A DNA stretch of 64,000 bases from the NCBI RefSeq assembly GCF_028745505.1, contig NZ_JAQZZL010000001.1:1919818-1983817 (forward strand), in the 5' to 3' direction. The translations under genes were made by a program, and so were the position numbers. The stretch's first letter is position 1; every line of letters begins with the position of its first letter. Source of the stretch: Lentisphaera marina (GTDB taxonomy: Bacteria; Verrucomicrobiota; Lentisphaeria; Lentisphaerales; Lentisphaeraceae). Shown one piece after another: positions 40,809-49,299 of the stretch. Below the pieces are notes generated by a model. It was not told the DNA's origin. It made no database searches and worked only from the letters and a program-made list of their open reading frames with translations.

Positions 40809-42966
40809 GCCTAGGAGATTTTTTATAAAATTCCTTGAAATCAAAATCATTAATCTCTTCGACTGATAAGCTTGTGTTTTTATCCTTATCAGCAATAAAA
40901 TGAAAAGCTCTTAATTCGCGTTCTCCATAAGCATTGGACGAATTTAGTAGTTCACTTAAAGAGAGTTCACCACTTTTATCTAAGTCCACGGCTTCGAAAG
41001 ATTGGAGCAGCCTTTTAACTGCCTGCTCAACCTTCTTAGTACTTTGGATATTGTCACTGAAATTAATCTTAAAGGGCCATTTTCCTCGAGTGATTTTCCC
41101 CTGGTTGGGTGATAGGGTGATTTCTTTGAGTTCTTTGATTTTAAGAAGTGGTCTAAGGTCCATGACGGGAGTGTGACTCAAGTCAATGCTCTCAAGTTCA
41201 AGTTCGCTTAATTGGTTGAGGTTACTGAAATTTGTATTACTCAAATTAAGTTGCTTTAGATTGAGGAACTTAAGTAGGTTAAAGCTCTTCGAGTCAGGGA
41301 CTAAATCACTATCCAAATTAAATAAACTGGAGTTATTCGAAAGGTCTAATTCATTGTTTAGATAATGAAAATTCAGCTTTGTTGTTTTGTTTCTTTTTGC
41401 CAGGTAGAACTCTACCACCTGACTATGCTCACTAAGTGGTCGTACCTGACCATCGTAAATAAAAAAAAAGCTCAAAACCAGCTTGGAAAGTTCTCCAAAG
41501 TCTGTGAGTAGTTCCAGGGTTTTATCTATTGGTAAGAGACCTTGGTGACCTGAATACTTTAAACATATTTTCTGTACTTCTCGAACGTCATTATCCAAAT
41601 TAGATTTCTCAAAAGCGTCGTACGCTTTATCGAATTCATGGCCAATAAAATGTGAGTAGCCTTTGACCAGCCAGGCTTCCGAATTTTCCGGGTGCTGACT
41701 TACTGCGTAATCGAGATATTCAATTGATCTTTTCAAATCAAAGCCATGAGTATTGTTCTTTGTAGATTCGACCAGTAAGGCTGAAAAATGACGAGCAATT
41801 TCTTCTTTGTCCTGCTGTTCTTTTTCAGCTTTGAGTTTTTGATTAAGAACAATTCGTTTGCCTCGTTGAATGTCATAGATGTAATTGACTGTGATGGTAC
41901 CGGTGATTATTATGAATAAAGCTATCAAAGAGCAAGTTAATTTATTTCGTTTACAAACGAGTTGCATTTGTTTGAGGAACCCGGCGTTTTCAGCACTGGT
42001 GGCAAAGCCCTTTCTAAATTTGTCCACATCTTTCTGGAGTTCTAAAACGGAAGTGTAGCGATCATTAGGGCTGGGCCTAAGGGATTTTTCATAAACAGAC
42101 TTAATGCCCACAGCTAAATTTTGATCAGCTTGAAGGATATTGCCATCAACAGTGTTTTTGATAATTTCGCTGGTGCTCTTTCCGGTAAAAGGCATGTGGC
42201 CATTAAGTAGTGTATAAAGTAGCGCTCCCAAAGAGAAAATATCTGATTGAACAGTTTTTTTATTATCTATCCTTTCTGGTGCCATGTAGCCCGGTGTTCC
42301 ACGGAAATAACCATGCATAGTTTGATCATTTTCCAGGTTCATTTTTTCAAGGCGGTAATCCTCTAATTGAATATCGTCGGAGTACATGATGTGAGCCAGT
42401 CCCCAGTCACAGACAATAACCTCGCCATAGGGTCCGAGCCTCACATTATCAGGTTTTATATCTAGATGTAAGATGTTTTTTGAGTGAGCGTAAGCAATAG
42501 CATCACATATTTTATTAAAAACATCCAGTTTTTGGTAGAGTGGCCATTCATTATAAGATTCGCTCTTTATATGTTCCTCAAGTGACTGGCCCTCAATCAA
42601 CTCCATACTGAACCAGGGGTAGTCATCGTAGGCGATATCGTAAATGCGGATGATGTTTGGGTGCTGGAGTGAAGCCGTTAAACGGGCTTCGCGAAGAAAG
42701 CTTTCTACGGCTTTTGGGTCTGAGCTATTTTTTAGTTTTGCTTTGGCCACCTTGCGGCCACTGGGCAGGTCCTGGACTTCAAAAATTTCCTTCATGCTGC
42801 CGGAGCTAACGGGCTTTTCCTCAGCAAATTTGGAGTCAAGTTTTTTGAGTTCATCCTGGATGGGAAATAAATGATCTTTTGAGTCCGGCTCATCAGTTTC
42901 ATCGCTTTCATAAAAACTCGAGAGATTTGGGTTCATGGAATCAAAAAAGTCTTTGTCATCATTCAT
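40780..42966 (-). CDS. Membrane Ser/Thr kinase with TPR/LRR-like and EF-hand regions
   Basis: A 728-residue kinase. The cytoplasmic Hanks kinase (about 58-330) has VAKAKLK, HLDIKPDNVRLG (HLD in place of HRD, Asp kept), CDWGLAH (DWG for DFG) and GTPGYMAPERI. A membrane helix (LTCSLIALFIIITGTITVNYIY, about 348-369) follows, then an extracytoplasmic part with a TPR-like stretch (SEAWLVKGYSHFIGHEFDKA), leucine-rich repeats (LKQLNLSNTNFSNLNQLSEL and next) and two EF-hand loops near the C-terminus. Loop 1 is DLDKSGELSLSE and loop 2 DKDKNTSLSVEE. It may sense Ca2+ or a periplasmic ligand and control the convergent ECF sigma factor, with which it shares 29 bases at the 3' end. Confidence 0.9.
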   Translation of the reverse strand: MNDDKDFFDSMNPNLSSFYESDETDEPDSKDHLFPIQDELKKLDSKFAEEKPVSSGSMKEIFEVQDLPSGRKVAKAKLKNSSDPKAVESFLREARLTASLQHPNIIRIYDIAYDDYPWFSMELIEGQSLEEHIKSESYNEWPLYQKLDVFNKICDAIAYAHSKNILHLDIKPDNVRLGPYGEVIVCDWGLAHIMYSDDIQLEDYRLEKMNLENDQTMHGYFRGTPGYMAPERIDNKKTVQSDIFSLGALLYTLLNGHMPFTGKSTSEIIKNTVDGNILQADQNLAVGIKSVYEKSLRPSPNDRYTSVLELQKDVDKFRKGFATSAENAGFLKQMQLVCKRNKLTCSLIALFIIITGTITVNYIYDIQRGKRIVLNQKLKAEKEQQDKEEIARHFSALLVESTKNNTHGFDLKRSIEYLDYAVSQHPENSEAWLVKGYSHFIGHEFDKAYDAFEKSNLDNDVREVQKICLKYSGHQGLLPIDKTLELLTDFGELSKLVLSFFFIYDGQVRPLSEHSQVVEFYLAKRNKTTKLNFHYLNNELDLSNNSSLFNLDSDLVPDSKSFNLLKFLNLKQLNLSNTNFSNLNQLSELELESIDLSHTPVMDLRPLLKIKELKEITLSPNQGKITRGKWPFKINFSDNIQSTKKVEQAVKRLLQSFEAVDLDKSGELSLSELLNSSNAYGERELRAFHFIADKDKNTSLSVEEINDFDFKEFYKKSPRLTPSPDVKP

Positions 42967-43072
42967 GATAATGGAACCATTTTTCTCTCTTAATTTTATT
43001 ATGAATTAAAATACTTAAATACTACTTCCTAATTCTATATCCCAAGTTTAGATAATTCCATTTTACTGGGGC

Positions 43073-44251
43073 TTAGTTCTTTAATTCACGGATTAAAAAG
43101 CTATCTGCGCTATCGTCTCCAGGCTTGTCGTCAATACCTAAAGCCTGAGCATGGCATTGATGCTTTAAGCCTACTTCCAGTGCTCTATCCTTTAATGCTT
43201 TCACGTGGAGAGGGTGGTGATTTACGTGATTTTGATCATTGATATCCACTTTCCCACCGCGCATTGCGTTTTTAGCATAGAGAGGCGGATCATCTTTACT
43301 GATATGAATTAAAAGATCAGCATCCTCAATGCGGCGCTGGCCTTTTTTTGTCTTCAGTTCATCGACTTTGACTCCATAAAAATCGGCTAAAATGATTTCA
43401 GTTCCCGGCTGAGGTTTTGTGTCAAAAAGAGTCGACCATTTGCTAAAATTATAAGTACATTGAGTCGCCGTGACCGCCACAGCGGAAACTCTAGTAGATT
43501 CTCGCATGATTGGGTCACTATGGTCGGGGTCGGCCATGTCGTCTTTATACCCAAGCCAGAGGGAGGTGCCTGCGCCTGCACTTCCTCCAAGTAAGGCAAA
43601 TTTTGATCTATCTAGGTTCCACTCTTGTGCTTTGCTACTTATAAACTGCAGAGCGCGCTTACTATCATTAAAACAACCAAAAACCCCATCGTCAGACTGG
43701 GGCAGAAAACGGTAGTTTATGGCAGCAAAGGAGACTCCTACTTTTAAGTAATTATCACGGTAACGAATTCCCTTTTTTTTGTCGCCGCCTTTAAAGCCAC
43801 CACCGTGGATATAGATGACTAAGGGAGCCGGCTCCTGCGATTTAACCAACCACACATCCAGAACATTGCGCTCATGATCGCCGTATTTTACATTGAGGTG
43901 AGTTTTTCTAGCTAAACTTGTTTCGCTTTCCCCCGATTGCTTTTTAGTTTTATAGGACATCGCTTGATTTGTTGACTGAGTTTTTAGTTCCATTCTACTG
44001 ATTTCCTGATCTGAGTTTTTATCTAAAGACTTTAAAAACATGCCGAACTGTTTTTGTTTGGCTTTCGGGATTTTTTTGTTCAAAACACTGAGTTCCTGAA
44101 AAGACAGGGAAGCGTTTTTGTCAGCATCCAATTTATCAAAACTGAGCAAGATTTTTTGCTTGATCTTATCTTGTTGATTTGCTGCGAAGACGCAGGTCAT
44201 AATCATGAAAAACAGGCAGGAGAATAAGGCGTTTTTAAATATGTACTTCAT
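43073..44251 (-). CDS. Exported alpha/beta-hydrolase (esterase) with N-terminal EF-hands
   Basis: A 392-residue protein. After a signal peptide (LFSCLFFMIMTCVFA) come two EF-hand loops (LDADKNASLSFQEL near residue 38-51 and LDKNSDQEISRMEL near 69-82). The hydrolase follows: VIYIHGGGFKGGDKKKG with the oxyanion HGGG, INYRFLPQ, the nucleophile elbow GGSAGAG and a late HHPLHVKALKDRA with a candidate catalytic His. It matches the BD-FAE/acetyl-esterase class, which removes acetyl or feruloyl groups from polysaccharides. It is co-directional with the EF-hand kinase upstream (105 bases apart) and ends 1 base before the redoxin/monooxygenase gene in the reading order 46226 to 43073, so it is probably in one operon with it. 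Confidence 0.9.
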   Translation of the reverse strand: MKYIFKNALFSCLFFMIMTCVFAANQQDKIKQKILLSFDKLDADKNASLSFQELSVLNKKIPKAKQKQFGMFLKSLDKNSDQEISRMELKTQSTNQAMSYKTKKQSGESETSLARKTHLNVKYGDHERNVLDVWLVKSQEPAPLVIYIHGGGFKGGDKKKGIRYRDNYLKVGVSFAAINYRFLPQSDDGVFGCFNDSKRALQFISSKAQEWNLDRSKFALLGGSAGAGTSLWLGYKDDMADPDHSDPIMRESTRVSAVAVTATQCTYNFSKWSTLFDTKPQPGTEIILADFYGVKVDELKTKKGQRRIEDADLLIHISKDDPPLYAKNAMRGGKVDINDQNHVNHHPLHVKALKDRALEVGLKHQCHAQALGIDDKPGDDSADSFLIRELKN

Positions 44252-44252
44252 T

Positions 44253-46226
44253 TTAGAGGTCCATTAATTCTTTTTTTATGTAGGCAACAATTGCGGGTAC
44301 GTCTTCTGATGTAAAGTCACCATTTCTGACCCCTTTGCGAATGTTTTTCTTGACCGAATTTACAGCTTGTACACGGTTCATTTCACCCGCAAGTACCTTT
44401 TTCTTAAGGTTTATTGTATAAGTTTTCACAACTTGAGGCAAGTCTGCTGTGTTTGCTTGTTTTTCATTAGCAGCATATGCATCGGGGTTTTCGGCATACC
44501 AATTGAAGTAACCAATCATCATCTCATCATCCGTTTGATCTCCAGCTCGAACTCTAGCATTGGGGTTTGGATTTGCTTTGTTGTTTGATGAGTTGTCGTA
44601 GGCAGCGGTGACAATTAATTTAGACCCTGAAGGGGCATAAAGAGGCTTGGCTAGTTGGTAGTCAATCTGCCAGTTAAAATCATAATGAGGAATATTGAGT
44701 ACAGTCTGCTTTTTACCATTGGGTTCAAGTAGTTCATATTTGAATGATTTTCCACGGAGATGAGCATGAGGGTTAAAAGCCGTTAGATATCCAGCGCTAT
44801 TGAACTTGTGCTCGGCCACAATGACGTGATTGTCCGCGTGAGGGGGGATGTTAATTTTTGTACTAAAGGCAGATTTTACTTCTATTTTGTGTTTAGGTGC
44901 TTCGTCATAGAACTTAAAAAATAGTGAGATCTGATCTTCTACGGGAGTTCCGTTGGGAGTGTAGTGAAGCTGAATGATTAGATATGAATCCTTGGGCAGG
45001 AGTTTACCCATGCCATCCGGATAAGTTTGAGTTGAGGTTCCAGGGACATAGCCGGAGAAATAACCTTTAAGTGCATTAACGTTCTTTTGTTTTTTATTTT
45101 TCGTCACAAAGCTTAAAGCATGGTGAAGAACTTGAGGGTTTTCACTTCTCGTCTCGATAGACTTCACCCATCTATCTTCTGTAATGGGGACTTTTACAAT
45201 GAGGTGCTTGTACTTCATGAAACCCTCGGCCTGAACTTGAACCTTGGGGAACTTAACGACGAGGTCAGGATTTTTGATCTCACCCTCAGTAAACCATACT
45301 TTAGTTAGTGGAGCATGAGCAATATCACCTTCTGGAGTTCCGTCTTTGATCCAGCTAATCAAGTCCCGCTTTTCTTTAGGAGATAGATCAAAATTGTGAA
45401 GCCACGGACCGCCTTCTTCGGCAAACCAAGGAGGCATGATTCCTTTTTGAACCACATAATCAATCATTTTACTGCGTCGTTTTACCTGAGAATAAGACAT
45501 GAGTTTGAAAGGGCCTACACCTCCATCGCGGTGGCATTGCTGACATTTGTTTTGCATGATCCTTGCGATGTGCTTATGATAAGTGATTTCCTGCTTAGCT
45601 ACTTCTTTGTTTTCTGAATCAATCATGCACCCTGGAGCACCAGTAAGGGCATAAGTAATATCTTCATTTTTCAGGGCTGAAACTAGGGCATTTCTGAGGT
45701 AATGGTTTTCGGCTGAGTCTTTAACGATATTAATGCCATACTGATCGTCAATGGCACCCCTGTAAAGCAGGGTTCCGCTTTTGTCGATGATAAAGTTTTC
45801 ACAGGTTGTTTTTACCTTGAGGGTATTGATGAAATTTTCATTCCTGTCGAAGAGAAGTTGCCCCCTATATTCACGCCTCTTGAATTCGGTGATGACTTCT
45901 TCGTCTTTATCCAGGCCATTGATATATATATGTGTAAAAGCCACCTCAGGGTATTGCTTTTCAAGTCTTTGTATCTTGGGGACTAATTTAAGGGCAAGGG
46001 GACAATCAAGATCAAATATGCTAATAACAGTGAATTCTTGCAGTGAACTGTAAACTCTTTGCTCATCATCATTTACATTTGGCAATGAGATGTTTTCGAT
46101 AAAGCTGTTGATTTTATTTTCATAAAGCTCTGTTTGCGGACTAACTTCCCAACGTTCAATTGATCCATAAGTTGTAAAACTAAGACTGCTTAGTATGCAA
46201 ATTAATATTGAGTTCAATAATTTCAT
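44253..46226 (-). CDS. Exported redoxin + cytochrome c + copper-monooxygenase-like protein
   Basis: A 657-residue protein. A signal peptide is followed by a thioredoxin/redoxin-like domain (FTVISIFDLDCPLALKLVPK, TCENFIIDKSGTLLYRGAID; about 65-185). A short cytochrome c segment follows (NKCQQCHRDGGVGPFKLMSY, then MPPWFAEEGG; about 210-300). The C-terminal half resembles Cu type II ascorbate-dependent monooxygenases: VLHHALSFV, LIIQLHYTPNGTP and FNPHAHLRGKSFKYELL, with His residues that can bind copper. Such three-part redox proteins are common in planctomycetes and marine PVC bacteria; the reaction is unknown but oxygen-dependent oxidation with electron supply from heme is a fair guess. It is upstream of the EF-hand esterase with a 1-base gap. 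Confidence 0.85.
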   Translation of the reverse strand: MKLLNSILICILSSLSFTTYGSIERWEVSPQTELYENKINSFIENISLPNVNDDEQRVYSSLQEFTVISIFDLDCPLALKLVPKIQRLEKQYPEVAFTHIYINGLDKDEEVITEFKRREYRGQLLFDRNENFINTLKVKTTCENFIIDKSGTLLYRGAIDDQYGINIVKDSAENHYLRNALVSALKNEDITYALTGAPGCMIDSENKEVAKQEITYHKHIARIMQNKCQQCHRDGGVGPFKLMSYSQVKRRSKMIDYVVQKGIMPPWFAEEGGPWLHNFDLSPKEKRDLISWIKDGTPEGDIAHAPLTKVWFTEGEIKNPDLVVKFPKVQVQAEGFMKYKHLIVKVPITEDRWVKSIETRSENPQVLHHALSFVTKNKKQKNVNALKGYFSGYVPGTSTQTYPDGMGKLLPKDSYLIIQLHYTPNGTPVEDQISLFFKFYDEAPKHKIEVKSAFSTKINIPPHADNHVIVAEHKFNSAGYLTAFNPHAHLRGKSFKYELLEPNGKKQTVLNIPHYDFNWQIDYQLAKPLYAPSGSKLIVTAAYDNSSNNKANPNPNARVRAGDQTDDEMMIGYFNWYAENPDAYAANEKQANTADLPQVVKTYTINLKKKVLAGEMNRVQAVNSVKKNIRKGVRNGDFTSEDVPAIVAYIKKELMDL

Positions 46227-46314
46227 TTTTACTCCAGTTCTGTTGATTTACATTGTTGAACGTGAGTAATTATAAATTTTGGACTGGTTTTGAAAATATT
46301 TTTAGTTTTTTTGT

Positions 46315-47325
46315 TTAAGCTTTAAAGTTTTCCATTTTTCCCGTGAGTGCTTCCGGTTGGCAAAGCTGAATAAGTACAGCTTGCTCTTTTTTATCGAGAG
46401 CTTTGAAGGCCCAAATGTTTTTGAGGTTGTCATGGATTTGTTCTGGCTCATCGACTCCACTAACTAAAGTAGAAATGGGTAATGAAAGTGCAAAGTGGTG
46501 AGCTTGGGCGATACTCACTTTATTGGGAATGACACTTGGGACGTCCTGATATTTTCGGCCTGATTTTCCGTTGCCAAAGAATCCTCCATTACAGAGAGAT
46601 TTCATTGCCATGATACCCATTTGGCGATCATGCATAGTCTTCATCGTGTTATTAATGAAACTCTTGTAAGATGGGTCGGCGAGGTTGATGGGCATGAGGC
46701 AGGCTTCAATCTCGGGAATGTTTTTATCGAGTAGATGCTTGTGAGCATTAAAATCACGGTGACCTGTGAATCCTATATGCTTAATTTTCCCTCGTTTTTT
46801 ATAATCGATCAATAAATCTAGAACGCCGTTTTTAAGACGAGTATCAACATCATTAGGACTAAGAATACTGTGAATCATAAAGAGGTCTATGACGTCAACT
46901 TTTAAACTTTCAAAAGATTGATCGAGATCTTTCTGGAGTTGATCAGAATTTTTAGCTGTACTCTTGGTCATGATCTCAATATGTTTGCCATACTTTGGAG
47001 TCAGGAACTTACCATAATACCTTTCACTCGCACCATTCTGGTACATATTTGCCGTGTCAAAAAAACGTACTCCCTGCTTAATAGCATTTTCAATAATAGC
47101 TTGAGCTTTAAGTTCACTATGTCGTCCCACATGCCAGCCACCAACCGTATAAATAGTTGGATTTAAAGATGTTTTCCCCAACTTTCGACGAGGAAGTACT
47201 TTGCCAAACATATCCTTTGTCGAATCAGAATTTTCATAGGCTTTCGCACTACCGGTAATCATAAGTGCAGAGGAAAGTTGTACTGAGCGAGAGAGAAATT
47301 GTCTGCGTGAATAATTTGTATCCAT
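46315..47325 (-). CDS. Tat-exported aldo/keto reductase
   Basis: A 336-residue protein. I start at the ATG at 47325, which has AAGGG 8 bases upstream and gives MDTNYSRRQFLSRSVQLSSAL, a twin-arginine signal. The barrel shows PRRKLGKTSLNPTIYTVGGW, GVRFFDTANMYQNGASERYYG with the catalytic Asp and Tyr, DVIDLFMIHSI, KIKHIGFTGH, ACLMPINLADPS and MGIMAMKSLCNGGFFG. It would reduce or oxidise aldehydes/sugars with NAD(P)H that binds before export. Exported aldo/keto reductases of this kind occur near sulfatase and DUF1080 genes in PVC genomes. It lies 88 bases upstream of the redoxin gene in the same direction. Confidence 0.92.
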   Translation of the reverse strand: MDTNYSRRQFLSRSVQLSSALMITGSAKAYENSDSTKDMFGKVLPRRKLGKTSLNPTIYTVGGWHVGRHSELKAQAIIENAIKQGVRFFDTANMYQNGASERYYGKFLTPKYGKHIEIMTKSTAKNSDQLQKDLDQSFESLKVDVIDLFMIHSILSPNDVDTRLKNGVLDLLIDYKKRGKIKHIGFTGHRDFNAHKHLLDKNIPEIEACLMPINLADPSYKSFINNTMKTMHDRQMGIMAMKSLCNGGFFGNGKSGRKYQDVPSVIPNKVSIAQAHHFALSLPISTLVSGVDEPEQIHDNLKNIWAFKALDKKEQAVLIQLCQPEALTGKMENFKA

Positions 47326-47625
47326 AATGTGGCCCTTGTTTGAAAGTCTTTTCAAAATAATTTTAAACGATCTGTCTTATAATATCTACATAAATCTATG
47401 TTTATTATAAACCTATGATTTTTGTTCGTGTAACAGAAAAAACTATCAAATGGCGCCATCAATACTATTTTCTGGACATTTTATCAGATTATTGAGAAAA
47501 ATTATCATCTATTCGAAAATAAGGCTACTAATGGATCTTGAAGTATTAAATAACAATCAGTACTTCCAGCTTATTGCAGAATGATACGCTATGGTGTGAT
47601 TATAGTTTTTATATTTGTGAATAAA

Positions 47626-48156
47626 TTACGGCTTAACTTGAATAGCGGTGGCGTTGATAATCATAGCTTGTTCACTTGATTGAGGAGCGACGACTCCTTG
47701 CACGTCTACTAGTGCGAGTTCTTTGAGACCGTTCTTGCCTTTGAGGCCGGTTTTTAAAACCATACCATTTCCATCAACTAACTGAATACTTAGTGTGTTG
47801 GCAGCTATATCTTTGCCATCTGCGCAGCAAACATCCCACGGAGACTTACAACTATCACTTTCGCGGAGATCACAAGAAGTTAGAACTTCTGGATCTCCCA
47901 TGATAAATGAAGCTCGACCATCAACAAAGACTGAATGGGCACCAATGATTTTTCCGCTAACTGTAACAGGATCACCTGCTTTGAGTTTGCGAGCTTCGCT
48001 AACTTTGAGGCCTTCTTCGAGTTTTTGATTAAAGATAGTAGGGTCGAGTTTTATTTCCGCTACAGTAAGTTTTGCAGGGGTACTTGCTTTGTCTTCTTGG
48101 CAAGAGGTGAAAAAGAGTAGGCTGAGAGCTACTAAAGTGAGGCTGAGGTATTTCAT
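47626..48156 (-). CDS. Cysteine-containing lipoprotein at the end of the efflux operon
   Basis: A 176-residue lipoprotein. MKYLSLTLVALSLLFFTSCQ has the lipobox with Cys at residue 19. The mature part contains VTVSGKIIGAHSVFVDGRASFIMGD, an OB-fold-like strand pattern, then a cysteine cluster (LTSCDLRESDSCKSPWDVCC, about residues 92-111). I do not recognise a characterised family; similar lipoproteins occur in planctomycetes and Lentisphaerota. It is last in the minus-strand operon of a MacAB-like exporter, 9 bases after the second permease. The Cys cluster could bind a metal; this is inference. Confidence 0.85.
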   Translation of the reverse strand: MKYLSLTLVALSLLFFTSCQEDKASTPAKLTVAEIKLDPTIFNQKLEEGLKVSEARKLKAGDPVTVSGKIIGAHSVFVDGRASFIMGDPEVLTSCDLRESDSCKSPWDVCCADGKDIAANTLSIQLVDGNGMVLKTGLKGKNGLKELALVDVQGVVAPQSSEQAMIINATAIQVKP

Positions 48157-48165
48157 AATGAGTTC

Positions 48166-49299
48166 CTAATCGTTTAGGGTGTTATTAAGTGGAGGATGTA
48201 AGCAGTGCCATCCAGGGAGAATAATGACTACAAAAGCAAGAACAATTGCTAATGCTAAGCCAAAGAAAATTTGTATGTGAGTGATGCCGAGACTAAAAAA
48301 AGTACTTCCGAAGTTGATATTCACCATGGGGAAAAAGTAAATGGCTGAGGCAATGGCAAAGAGGTAGGCCGCCAAATGAATCAGCAATGATTCACCATAT
48401 AATGATAAGAACAGTTTACTGCGCTGAAAGCCAATGGCCTGAAGCGTGGCTAATTCTTTTTTGCGACTTTCGACGGCTGCATAAAAAGTATTCAGCCCTC
48501 CAAATAATGCTCCGGAGGCAATTAGCAAAGCCGTTAACCAAGCCATGAATTGAATGGGTTCATAAAATGAACTCACTTTAGCGTAGTAGGCCTGTTCACT
48601 AATTGCAGCGACTTGTAGATCAAGACGCTGCTTAGCAAATAGATCAACGTCATCGAACTCGGCTTGATCAAGTCGAAGCGTTATAGATGATATACTATCC
48701 CTTTGAGTAAGTGAAATCATATCATTTAGATTGATCCATATTTCCGATTCCATCAAAGTTCCAGGAGCCGCAAAGGTGCCGACGATCGTAAACTCTTGCT
48801 TTTCAAAAATTATACTCTTTCCAATGCTAAGTTCAGAGGGCTCAAGTCCAAGGCGCTTCCAAGCAAAGCGTCCGAGCATTACTTGACCACTATTAGGAAA
48901 ATGTCCTTCTTGAATTTCTAGGGCGGGGTAAACATTTAGAGCATTTTTTTGAACTCCTCGAATCAAGGCTTCTTTTTCAACACCGTTAAATTGCAAGACT
49001 GTATTATAATGAATTTCGGGTGACACAGCACTTTGATCAAATGATTTTTTGATGCCGGGAATGGTTCGTGCTGCTGCGATGGCGCTTTGATGAACTTCGC
49101 TACGTTCTAAACTCTCTTCACTACCAGCACCTAGTAGAATGACGTTTTTGTCATCACTATTAAATTTTAAGCTAGAGGACATACTTTCTTGAAAAGAAGA
49201 GGCTAATAAAATAAGCATAAAGACGAGGAAACAGCTAGCAAATAGTTGTAGGCTTCGCAAGGGTGATTTGACTAAGTTCATGAGTGTATAAGTAAACAT
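48166..49299 (-). CDS. ABC transporter permease, FtsX/MacB type (second)
   Basis: A 377-residue integral membrane protein. An N-terminal helix (LQLFASCFLVFMLILLASSF) is followed by a periplasmic MacB-like domain with GRFAWKRLGLEPSELSIGKSI and FTIVGTFAAPGTLMESEIW. Three C-terminal helices close it (MAWLTALLIASGALFGGLNT, the ELATLQAIGFQRSKLFLSLYGESLL loop pattern, and FGLALAIVLAFVVIILPGW). It pairs with the upstream permease for a MacAB/LolCDE-type mechanotransmission exporter. GGAGTCACTA precedes the ATG, and the start overlaps the previous stop by 1 base (TAATG). Confidence 0.92.
   Translation of the reverse strand: MFTYTLMNLVKSPLRSLQLFASCFLVFMLILLASSFQESMSSSLKFNSDDKNVILLGAGSEESLERSEVHQSAIAAARTIPGIKKSFDQSAVSPEIHYNTVLQFNGVEKEALIRGVQKNALNVYPALEIQEGHFPNSGQVMLGRFAWKRLGLEPSELSIGKSIIFEKQEFTIVGTFAAPGTLMESEIWINLNDMISLTQRDSISSITLRLDQAEFDDVDLFAKQRLDLQVAAISEQAYYAKVSSFYEPIQFMAWLTALLIASGALFGGLNTFYAAVESRKKELATLQAIGFQRSKLFLSLYGESLLIHLAAYLFAIASAIYFFPMVNINFGSTFFSLGITHIQIFFGLALAIVLAFVVIILPGWHCLHPPLNNTLND

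Noticed and set aside
47531..47584. Short plus-strand frame beginning MDLEVLNNNQYFQLIAE
   Set aside because: It stops after 17 residues. It could be a trace of a lost regulator gene, but it is too short to support.
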